NCBI GenBank assembly: GCA_021805885.1
Contig: JAJZDR010000064.1
Coordinates: forward strand, 1-6,087
DNA length: 6,087 nt
Direction of reading: 5' to 3'
Origin: a bacterium
GTDB lineage: Bacteria; Patescibacteria; Dojkabacteria; JAKAPS01; JAJZLI01
Shown in pieces: positions 1 through 5,555 of this stretch. Both the position numbers and the translations under genes were made by a program. Under the pieces are notes generated by a model that ran no database searches, was not told where the DNA came from, and worked only from the letters and a program-made list of their open reading frames with translations. Within the stretch, counting starts at the first letter, position 1. Each line of letters begins with the position of its first letter.

Positions 1-355
1 ATGCAGGCTTTGAAGCTAATATATCTATAACTTTAACAATTTTAGAAAATCCTAATGTTAATTCTGTTGGGATATACCCAAACATTATCTCATAATTGAC
101 AGGTAACAAATGATGAGAGCATAAAGAAACACTTTTTATTGGATTTAAAACTATCATCCCTTTGTATGTTGTAGGAAATTTTGCTTCTAGTAAATGTTTT
201 ATCTCAATATTAGATTCTTCATTCAACCCCCTACATAAATCCATTAATGACTTCACCAATCTTTTGGGAGTACCAACAACATTTGGATTAGATAAATCTA
301 TACCCAACCCTTCTAGTAGCATTCTTGCACCTTTTTCAGACAAATCTATATTCAT
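1..355 (-). CDS. folE: GTP cyclohydrolase I, N-terminal part (cut by window edge)
   Basis: GTP cyclohydrolase I converts GTP to 7,8-dihydroneopterin triphosphate, the first step of folate/pterin synthesis, and also feeds queuosine-type deazapurine synthesis. About 118 codons are present. Early residues contain the N-terminal helix pattern with GTPKR at 28-32 (family TPxR). The zinc and active-site segment SLCSHHLLP spans 77-85, where C79 and H82 match the zinc-binding Cys and His of the family. It is followed by GYIP (93-96) and GFSKIVKVID (102-111), the counterpart of the usual GLSK-I-RIV block. The third zinc ligand (a C-terminal Cys) lies outside the window. The ATG at 355 overlaps the end of the upstream kinase-like gene by 20 bases, which suggests translational coupling. 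Only a weak purine stretch (GAGAAAA) precedes it. The family is clear; whether the enzyme is complete cannot be seen. Confidence 0.9.
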   Translation of the reverse strand, partial: MNIDLSEKGARMLLEGLGIDLSNPNVVGTPKRLVKSLMDLCRGLNEESNIEIKHLLEAKFPTTYKGMIVLNPIKSVSLCSHHLLPVNYEIMFGYIPTELTLGFSKIVKVIDILASKPA

Positions 356-1004
356 ATTTATTAATTTTCTCAAAAGTTGTATTTATTATCTCTGACTGAG
401 TATTATTATTAAAAACTAAAATTTTTGATATTTCTTTTAAATTACTAAATATCCCTCTATATTCACTTTTATACCTTCTATAACTTTCAGATATTTGAGT
501 TTTATTCGAATATACTTTATCATTCCCCTTTACTAGTATTGAATGACAATATGGGCATTTTTGTTCTAATATAGGAGAAGCTACTACTGTGTTGATCATA
601 TAAGGACATGTCAAACATATTAATTTAACTTCCATAATACTATATATGTTCTTTATATTTTCATTTAATATGATACTATAGTTATTGTTTGTCAATTTTT
701 TTTTCAAAAGATATTCTTTAAGTATTTTTGCTTCAATTGCTCCTTTAGGATATCCATCTAATACATAATTATTATCCACATTACTTAACATATATTTAGA
801 TACTATCTTAAATGCTAATTCTGGTGGGAATACAGCACCCTTACTCCATACTGCTTTAACAATATCAAGGTCATCTTCATCCGATTTTATGTAATCTAGA
901 ACTAAACTACGAAATGAGAAATGATCCAGTTTATATTTATTTGAAACATTTACTGAAAGAACAAATTTATTAGTACCTGGAGCTCCTGTAATAAAAATTC
1001 TCAT
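336..1004 (-). CDS. Adenylate kinase-like protein with degenerate P-loop and zinc-finger LID
   Basis: A 222-residue protein with the layout of adenylate kinase, which transfers phosphate between ATP and AMP in the cytosol. The N-terminus MRIFITGAPGTNK matches the P-loop position, but the second half of GxPGxGKGT is altered: Asn replaces the last Gly and Phe-Val follows K13 instead of Gly-Thr. DGYPK (83-87) stands where the family has DGFPR, so the AMP-site Arg is Lys. The LID contains CLTC (130-133) and CPYC (150-153), a four-Cys zinc knuckle as in Gram-positive-type kinases, followed by a YRRYKSE helix. Length is normal for the long form. It starts 7 bases after the CYTH stop and ends with TGA inside folE. 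If TGA were read through, the frame would run only 16 more codons, into folE. A divergent NMP kinase or a non-catalytic nucleotide-binding paralogue both fit, so I withhold the symbol adk. Confidence 0.8.
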   Translation of the reverse strand: MRIFITGAPGTNKFVLSVNVSNKYKLDHFSFRSLVLDYIKSDEDDLDIVKAVWSKGAVFPPELAFKIVSKYMLSNVDNNYVLDGYPKGAIEAKILKEYLLKKKLTNNNYSIILNENIKNIYSIMEVKLICLTCPYMINTVVASPILEQKCPYCHSILVKGNDKVYSNKTQISESYRRYKSEYRGIFSNLKEISKILVFNNNTQSEIINTTFEKINKYEYRFV

Positions 1005-1011
1005 AGTTGTT

Positions 1012-1587
1012 TTATGGTAAATTACATTTATTAAATAATATGTTAATACTTGATTCTATTCCTTTTTCAATACATCTTTTTGTATATATGGTGTCACAAG
1101 AATCTGTAAGATTATCACCCATATCAAATCCTAAATCCTTGGATAATGTGACAATATGTTTTTCTTCTCCCTCTATCTCAACAAATGTTCCATATGGAAA
1201 TTCATCAATCATTACTTCTATGTGATTTTTATGAAAATATGTTCTATATCTTTCATAAGATGTTGTTTTTGTAAACTCCATCATTTTAAGTATTTTCTCT
1301 GTAGTATTAAAATCAGAGACCTCTACTTCATACTCTATCTCTTTCTTTATTCCTTTTCTTGAAATAGGTTTTTTATATGTTAATATTGTTTTCTCTCCAC
1401 TTTTTCTTAATCTTATCCTACCATCTGTTGTTTGCATTATTTGGGAAGGATTATCATACATAACACTTAATTCATATACTCTTTTTGACAATACAAATCC
1501 AATACTTTGCAGTTTTTTATTAAAAAGATCTATCTTATCTTTATTTATTTCAAACTTTAACTCAATTTCTATATCTTTATTTCTCAT
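1012..1587 (-). CDS. CYTH-domain protein (class IV adenylate cyclase / triphosphatase family)
   Basis: A 191-residue single-domain CYTH protein. The family binds triphosphate groups in an eight-stranded tunnel with divalent metals; members are tripolyphosphatases, thiamine-triphosphatases or class IV (CyaB) adenylate cyclases. The signature ExExK is present at once after the start (E7, E9, K11). Later come RIRLR (57-61), LTYKK (69-73), the acidic strand EIEYEVEV (83-90), ERYR (112-115), and the closing IDEFPYGTFVEIEG (127-140) with D128, E137 and E139. All the charged rows expected inside the tunnel are visible, so activity is likely. I chose ATG 1587 rather than the in-frame ATG at 1641: the longer version overlaps the upstream gene by 44 bases and adds 18 residues before the ExExK strand, whereas family members begin just before it. 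The start is 10 bases after the upstream stop. The substrate cannot be told from sequence alone. Confidence 0.88.
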   Translation of the reverse strand: MRNKDIEIELKFEINKDKIDLFNKKLQSIGFVLSKRVYELSVMYDNPSQIMQTTDGRIRLRKSGEKTILTYKKPISRKGIKKEIEYEVEVSDFNTTEKILKMMEFTKTTSYERYRTYFHKNHIEVMIDEFPYGTFVEIEGEEKHIVTLSKDLGFDMGDNLTDSCDTIYTKRCIEKGIESSINILFNKCNLP

Positions 1588-1597
1588 TATAGTATTA

Positions 1598-2530
1598 TTA
1601 TAAATTAATATCCCATTCACGTATAGTAGAAGATTTTTCATTATTTACTGATTTTCTAGGATATATCACAGCTATATCATCCTTTCCATTTATTCCATTG
1701 TATAAGGCTCCTTTTTCATAATCATACCCACTATAAAATACTATTGGTTGGCTATTTTTTTTTCTTAAAGCTATACTTTGATTTGAATATGAGTGTGCAT
1801 GAATTTGAGTTCTGATATCACATTCCTCTTCAGACCAACCAAAAATTTTACTATAAAATTGTCTATCTTTCCATTTAGCTCTTTCTAAGGCCTTTTTATC
1901 AACTTTTGGATTTTTAATTAATTTACCTTCATACCCTACTATATTAATTAGATTCCCTAAACTAGATAACACATCATATTCAAATCCATAAACATTAGAA
2001 ATAATCCTGTCTAATTTTATAATATTTTGAAATCTCTGTAATTCATTAATATCACAAACTATCTTATTCCATCTTTCAATAGATATATCTGCAAAATAAA
2101 TATTTATTGTTGAAGGTATCCCTAATTTATCGGTATTCTTTTTAAATGTGTATATGTTTGCAAAATTTCTATATGTAGTATTACCTGGTTCCTCCACAAA
2201 ACCATAAACATCAATTCCTTTTTTATATGATGGACATAATATTGAAATATAATTAAGAGGGACATTGTTTATTATTGAGTTAAATAAAAATTTAAGGAAA
2301 ACTTTATCATGTGTTTTACTTCTAAACCCATCTAATTCATCTTGTCTTAAATAATACCAGAATATACATGCCCTAGTTAAATTATGAATATCTTTAGATT
2401 CAATATTATTAGGATTATTTACTTCTCCTATGAATGAATAATAATCTGATATAACAAGATTTAGCTCGTGTAATATGTTTTTATTACTAAAGTTTAAAGA
2501 TTTATAGAAATCAATTTTTTTTATTAACAT
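1598..2530 (-). CDS. Unrecognised 310-residue protein, first gene of the CYTH-AK-folE operon
   Basis: I do not recognise the family. The protein looks soluble, with no signal peptide or obvious membrane segment. Segments that look structured are ISILCPSYKKG (95-105), GNTTYRNFANIY (116-127), the hydrophobic strand STINIYFADI (140-149), ELQRFQNIIKLDRII (163-177), ERAKWKDRQFYSKIFGWSEEE (from 216), and a C-terminal stretch HAHSYSNQSIALRKK (244-258) leading to PIVFYSGYDYEKGALY (262-277) and AVIYPRK (287-293). Alternating short hydrophobic strands and polar helices suggest an alpha/beta enzyme, and the two His in HAHS and conserved-looking YDYEK and YPRK are candidate functional residues. It is the promoter-proximal gene of a run whose other members act on nucleotides or triphosphates, so a related small-molecule role is possible but unproven. 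The stop is TAA and all Trp codons are TGG. Confidence 0.8.
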   Translation of the reverse strand: MLIKKIDFYKSLNFSNKNILHELNLVISDYYSFIGEVNNPNNIESKDIHNLTRACIFWYYLRQDELDGFRSKTHDKVFLKFLFNSIINNVPLNYISILCPSYKKGIDVYGFVEEPGNTTYRNFANIYTFKKNTDKLGIPSTINIYFADISIERWNKIVCDINELQRFQNIIKLDRIISNVYGFEYDVLSSLGNLINIVGYEGKLIKNPKVDKKALERAKWKDRQFYSKIFGWSEEECDIRTQIHAHSYSNQSIALRKKNSQPIVFYSGYDYEKGALYNGINGKDDIAVIYPRKSVNNEKSSTIREWDINL

Positions 2531-2538
2531 TGAGATAG

Positions 2539-2547
2539 ATTATATCA
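2539..2547 (-). promoter_or_regulatory. Extended -10 promoter for the minus-strand operon
   Basis: On the minus strand this reads TGATATAAT, a perfect -10 hexamer with the upstream TGn extension. It ends 8 bases before the ATG at 2530, so transcription would start at or within a base or two of the start codon. No good -35 is required for an extended -10, and only weak candidates (AAGACA) are present. It is the only strong promoter-like signal before the four-gene run. Confidence 0.6.
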
Positions 2548-2617
2548 CTAAATCAATAGATTTGTCTTTGTCATGCAAGATAATTCATATTTTGGACTGA
2601 TTCAGTAGGATAATTTA

Positions 2618-2677
2618 AATATCACTATTAATGATATTGCAATCTGAGCATTGTTGTCTCGAACCTTAATATCATTA
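2618..2677. repeat. Overlapping inverted repeats in the divergent region
   Basis: AATATCA (2618-2624) can pair with TGATATT (2632-2638) across a 7-base loop. The overlapping TAATGATATT (2629-2638) is also the exact reverse complement of AATATCATTA (2668-2677). The two pairings exclude each other in a single strand. As DNA, the three ATATCA/TGATAT half-sites could be an operator. In DNA this AT-rich, chance is a serious alternative. Confidence 0.35.
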
Positions 2678-2707
2678 TAACTAAGACAAATGAGACAGTA
2701 TAAAAGA

Positions 2708-2736
2708 TTGATATTGAAAATATTTTAATATACAAT
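2708..2736 (+). promoter_or_regulatory. Sigma70-type promoter for the coiled-coil envelope gene
   Basis: TTGATA (2708-2713) and TACAAT (2731-2736) are separated by 17 bases, the ideal spacing. The -10 ends 10 bases before the ATG at 2747, so the leader would be only about 3 to 5 bases and no ribosome binding site could fit. This is the best two-part promoter in the window. Confidence 0.65.
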
Positions 2737-2746
2737 TACTAATATA

Positions 2747-3658
2747 ATGAATAAATTATTAAAAAATTTAATCACTAAAAGGTTAAAGTATATTCTGTTA
2801 TTTATATTCTTATCCACAATTGTATTCTACTCGTTATATCTAGTAACAGGAAAAAGTATTCTAGGTTCTACAAGTAAAACAAGTTTAAATAAAAATTCAG
2901 TTATATCTTCTAATATAAGTACTAGTAATAAAAAATCCAATAGACTATTAACTAAAAAATCTCTTCCAAATATAATACCACCCACAGTTAATAAACCTAC
3001 AGCTAGTAGTTATCAAAAACCCTTAAATAATAATGTATCATCGGCTCCTTCAGGTACACAAACACCTTCTCAACAATCTCTTAGCCAACAAGAACAAAAT
3101 CAGCTGAATGCTCTTAAACAACAACACCAAAGTCAGATAAATTCTATTAATCAACAAATGCAGACCCAAGAAAATACATTAAAACAGCAAACCCAAAATG
3201 AGGTAAATTCTATAAATCAACAAAATCAAACTACTCAGAATAATTTTAATAATAGTATGAATCAAATTAAGCAACAGGAGCAACAACAAGCAAATGCAAT
3301 ACAACAAAAACAACAAGTAGTTACTGCCTGTACACAAAATATACAAAATCTTTCTTCTATTATAGTTAATTCAATAAATCAAATAGCAAGTGAATATAAT
3401 GGTTCATCTTTTAATTCTACTGAGTATGTAAACTCTTTAGTCTCTGGAGTTACACCTTCATGTAGTAGTTCTAATCCGCCAGTAATAACTTACTCTTCAG
3501 TTAGTTCATGTGTAGCTATTGTTAGCTCTGAGGCAAATGCTACTGCAGGTAATGCAGCCGCATCTGCAGATACCCGTGGAATATCAGGTCCTTTTGCTCA
3601 AGCACAAGCATTTGCTGCTGCACAGGGAATCTTTCCTTCCTATGCAAAGTGTTTATAA
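2747..3658 (+). CDS. Signal-anchored Gln/Asn-rich coiled-coil surface protein
   Basis: A 303-residue protein of no family I recognise. A basic N-terminus is followed by one hydrophobic segment (about 15-35), a signal anchor or uncleaved signal peptide, so most of the protein should lie outside the membrane. Then come a Ser/Asn/Lys/Thr-rich linker (36-75), a Pro-containing spacer (74-107), and a Gln-rich heptad-like coiled coil (about 108-190). Within the coil two 22-residue units, 123-144 and 145-166, share the core NSINQQ and the start LKQQ. The C-terminal part has four Cys (195, 239, 255, 302), which could form two disulphides outside the cell, and an Ala-rich tail (263-292). The architecture fits a stalk or adhesin. 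It has its own promoter and ends 33 bases before a polytopic membrane gene, a possible partner. Repetitive composition makes homology claims risky. Confidence 0.8.
   Translation: MNKLLKNLITKRLKYILLFIFLSTIVFYSLYLVTGKSILGSTSKTSLNKNSVISSNISTSNKKSNRLLTKKSLPNIIPPTVNKPTASSYQKPLNNNVSSAPSGTQTPSQQSLSQQEQNQLNALKQQHQSQINSINQQMQTQENTLKQQTQNEVNSINQQNQTTQNNFNNSMNQIKQQEQQQANAIQQKQQVVTACTQNIQNLSSIIVNSINQIASEYNGSSFNSTEYVNSLVSGVTPSCSSSNPPVITYSSVSSCVAIVSSEANATAGNAAASADTRGISGPFAQAQAFAAAQGIFPSYAKCL
3113..3244 (+). repeat. Two tandem 66-base coding repeats (22 residues each)
   Basis: Codons 123-144 and 145-166 of the coiled-coil gene are two diverged copies of one unit. Each begins LKQQ and carries the core NSINQQ at the same offset, followed by a Gln/Thr/Asn tail. 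The repeat lengthens the coil without changing frame, so copy number may vary between strains. The DNA copies differ at many positions, so this is not a recent duplication. Confidence 0.6.
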
Positions 3659-3675
3659 AAAGGTGTTAAATAATA

Positions 3676-3681
3676 TATAAT
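3676..3681 (+). promoter_or_regulatory. Possible -10 box for the polytopic membrane gene
   Basis: TATAAT lies 10 bases before the ATG at 3692, the same spacing as for the preceding gene. The -35 region overlaps the end of the upstream gene and is weak (TTATAA at 3653). A second TATAAT (3688-3693) overlaps the ATG itself and is unlikely to serve this gene. Read-through from upstream remains possible. Confidence 0.4.
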
Positions 3682-3691
3682 CTTAGTTATA

Positions 3692-4267
3692 ATGGGTATA
3701 GTCTTATTAATATTATTTATTCTGTTCATTTATTTTTTTATAAAATATTTGCCAAATTTGTTAGGAATTGCTTTTGTACTATTTCTAATTGTTATAGCAT
3801 TTGCACTTATTGAATCAGGAATAGAGTATCCATTTCTTTTTATTAAATATACTTTTTTAGCAATTGCAATAATAATTGGGTCTGTATTATTTTGGATAAT
3901 AGGATTTTCATTAATAATGTATATCCTATTGTTAATAGGGTTTATTATAAAAAATACAACCAAAAAAGTTTTATATTTTCTTAAATTCACCAAGTCCCCA
4001 TATATTTACTCTAAAAATATTATGAATATAGATAATAATAAAAGTAAAACAGTTGAAAAAGTATATTCATATATGATTAGGAAAAATAAAGGTGTAATAA
4101 ATAACAAAGAAATACTTACAATAAAGAATTATTCTACTTTTTTATTTTATTATTTCATATACTTTTTTTCTTTACCTATACTTAATAGCATTATCATTCC
4201 ACTCCTCAATTTAAAAAATTCTATCAGAGATTCAGTAAAAGAATATCTTAATAGATGGAAAAAATGA
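3692..4267 (+). CDS. Polytopic membrane protein of unknown function
   Basis: A 191-residue, strongly hydrophobic protein; no family recognised. Likely membrane segments are about 3-19, 22-41, 51-70 and 70-88 in the N-terminal half. A Lys/Asn-rich hydrophilic loop (about 89-146) follows, then a final hydrophobic segment (about 148-172) and a charged tail ending RWKK. The loop is strongly basic, which by the positive-inside rule puts it in the cytoplasm. The gene follows the coiled-coil surface protein by 33 bases, so it could be its membrane partner; that is inferred from position only. It stops at TGA, and the next in-frame stop (TAA) is only three codons further on, so its end would change little if TGA were decoded. 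Confidence 0.75.
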   Translation: MGIVLLILFILFIYFFIKYLPNLLGIAFVLFLIVIAFALIESGIEYPFLFIKYTFLAIAIIIGSVLFWIIGFSLIMYILLLIGFIIKNTTKKVLYFLKFTKSPYIYSKNIMNIDNNKSKTVEKVYSYMIRKNKGVINNKEILTIKNYSTFLFYYFIYFFSLPILNSIIIPLLNLKNSIRDSVKEYLNRWKK

Positions 4268-4347
4268 ATTTACAAATAATACTTAGTTATATATTTATTC
4301 ATATTTGTACTATAATACTCTTAACCTAATATCAGTTATATAAGGCA

Positions 4348-4443
4348 TTGAGTAATACAAATGATGACAATGGTTGTTGTAGTTGTATTATATGGATACT
4401 TGTTTTAGTAGGGCTATGGTATGTTGTATTCCATTTACTATAA
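4348..4443 (+). CDS. 31-residue Cys-rich single-pass membrane microprotein (TTG start)
   Basis: The reading frame has an in-frame TAA at 4327 and no ATG; TTG at 4348 is the only usual start codon. The product has a short polar acidic head (SNTNDDNG), a CCSC cluster (C10, C11, C13), then one hydrophobic segment of about 18 residues (14-31) with two Trp, ending at the C-terminus. This head, Cys knot and single helix layout is not expected from random AT-rich sequence, which argues that the gene is real. TTATAT (4336-4341), a poor -10 box, lies 6 bases upstream, again without a Shine-Dalgarno. The Cys cluster could carry lipid, metal or disulphide; the role is unknown. It sits between the polytopic membrane protein and the nuclease gene. 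Confidence 0.5.
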   Translation: MSNTNDDNGCCSCIIWILVLVGLWYVVFHLL

Positions 4444-4461
4444 ATAAAACTTCACTCTTAG

Positions 4462-4467
4462 TATAAT
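4462..4467 (+). promoter_or_regulatory. -10 box for the NucS-like nuclease gene
   Basis: A perfect TATAAT ends 7 bases before the ATG at 4475, so the predicted transcript would begin within a base or so of the start codon. No convincing -35 is present at 17 bases. Confidence 0.5.
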
Positions 4468-4474
4468 CACATAA

Positions 4475-5518
4475 ATGAATGAAAAAGATGCTATAAAAAG
4501 AATTATTAAGGAAAAATATCATGATCAGTGGTGGTTAGATTCTGAAAGAAAAGTTTTAGAAAAATATGGAGAGATATTCAATCCTAAAAATTTATTCAGT
4601 CTAACAAAAGATGAATTTAAATCATTTCTTTTAATTAAAAATAATCTTCACTGGGAAGGAATTCATAGACAGGGGAATCTAGTTACTTTGGATATGAAAA
4701 AATTAAAATTGTTCTTAAAAGAACTTTTAGATGAAGCTATTCCAATAGAAAAAAGACTCACTACATTATTTAATAAAAATAATACTTTATATATCAAAGG
4801 AATTGGAAAAGCAGTATTAACACCTATATTATTAGTTGTTTACCCTCAAAAATATGGTGTATGGAATTCAAGATCTGAGGAAGCATTAAAAAAACTTGAT
4901 TTATTCCCCGCATTTAGTACGAAGGATACTTTTGCAAAAAAATATCTGAAAGTTAATGATATCCTTTTAGAGCTTTCTGCAGAATATAAAACAAGTTTAT
5001 GGAATTTAGATGGTGTTTTAGGAGAAATATCAGGATTTGGCCCATTTGAAAAGAAATCTACTGAAGAACTTATCCAGGATGATGCAGAAAAATTAGGAAT
5101 TATAGATGTTCCTAACTTTGGAATGGAAAAACATTTAGAGGATTTTATAATTGAAAACTGGGATAAAACAGTATTTGGGGAAAAATACACGCTTATTGAG
5201 AACGATGGAGACCTTACAAGCCAACAATATAGAACTGCAGTAGGTCCTATTGATATTTTAGCAAAATTAAAAGATGATTCTGGGTATTTAGTTATTGAAC
5301 TAAAAAAAGGAAAAACATCTGATGCAGTTGTAGGGCAAATTCTAAGATATATGTCTTGGGTTAAAGAGAATCTTACAAAAGGTAAAACAGTAGAAGGAGT
5401 AATAGTTGTTTTTGATACTGATGAAAATTTAAAATACTCACTTAAAACTTTAAAAGATATATCTTTATACACATATCAAGTAGATTTTAAACTGGATAAA
5501 AAAGATTTTGATATATAG
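4475..5518 (+). CDS. NucS/DUF91-type PD-(D/E)XK endonuclease with an N-terminal extension
   Basis: A 347-residue cytosolic protein. The C-terminal half (about 215-315) matches NucS-like nucleases: MEKHLEDFIIENW (217-229), then QYRTAVGPIDILAK (251-264), YLVIELKKG (271-279) and VGQILRYMSWV (286-296). D260, E275 and K277 form the metal-binding D-ExK core, and Q288 with Y292 gives the QxxxY motif. All catalytic positions are intact, so DNA cleavage is likely. NucS of archaea and actinobacteria cuts mismatched DNA; shorter relatives occur in other bacteria and in phages. The N-terminal 200 residues differ from the NucS dimerisation domain. They contain LYIKGIGKAVLTPILLVVYP (105-124), a helix-hairpin-helix-like stretch, followed by KYGVWNSRSEEALKKL (126-141), suggesting a DNA-binding part. 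It seems to be transcribed alone and could act in repair or in defence against foreign DNA. Confidence 0.82.
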   Translation: MNEKDAIKRIIKEKYHDQWWLDSERKVLEKYGEIFNPKNLFSLTKDEFKSFLLIKNNLHWEGIHRQGNLVTLDMKKLKLFLKELLDEAIPIEKRLTTLFNKNNTLYIKGIGKAVLTPILLVVYPQKYGVWNSRSEEALKKLDLFPAFSTKDTFAKKYLKVNDILLELSAEYKTSLWNLDGVLGEISGFGPFEKKSTEELIQDDAEKLGIIDVPNFGMEKHLEDFIIENWDKTVFGEKYTLIENDGDLTSQQYRTAVGPIDILAKLKDDSGYLVIELKKGKTSDAVVGQILRYMSWVKENLTKGKTVEGVIVVFDTDENLKYSLKTLKDISLYTYQVDFKLDKKDFDI

Positions 5519-5540
5519 ACTCATCTAATACACATCATAT

Positions 5541-5549
5541 TGCTAAAAT
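5541..5549 (+). promoter_or_regulatory. Extended -10 promoter before the TGA-broken gene
   Basis: TGCTAAAAT is a TGn-extended -10 that ends 6 bases before the ATG at 5556. It has the same leaderless spacing as the other genes. Its survival suggests the reading frame below it is still transcribed or was lost recently. Confidence 0.45.
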
Positions 5550-5555
5550 ATAGAT

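Larger units (their letters stand above)
2531..2746. other. Divergent intergenic region
   Basis: This 216-base region separates the minus-strand nucleotide operon from the plus-strand envelope genes. It holds an outward promoter at each end (listed separately) and several short inverted repeats between them. I see no credible open reading frame and no RNA gene in it. Confidence 0.7.

Noticed and set aside
162..395. 77-codon open frame on the plus strand
   Set aside because: It lies antisense to folE and the end of the kinase-like gene, both of which have clear family motifs on the minus strand.
1588..1641. Longer CYTH start at 1641
   Set aside because: It adds 18 residues before the ExExK strand and overlaps the upstream gene by 44 bases; ATG 1587 fits the family.
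2652..2700. Possible structured RNA or riboswitch in the divergent region
   Set aside because: The plus-strand stem lies upstream of the predicted transcript start at about 2743, includes G-T pairs and has no recognisable riboswitch core.
3730..3993. 87-codon minus-strand frame
   Set aside because: It is antisense to the membrane protein; its Ile/Asn-rich product is what a reversed hydrophobic gene gives.
4264..4329. 21-codon hydrophobic frame starting with ATGA overlap after the membrane gene
   Set aside because: It is too short and low in complexity to separate from chance in DNA this AT-rich, and it shows no motif.
4846..5472. 208-codon minus-strand frame
   Set aside because: It is antisense to the nuclease gene, whose catalytic motifs are clear; its Ser/Phe-rich product looks like reverse-strand translation.
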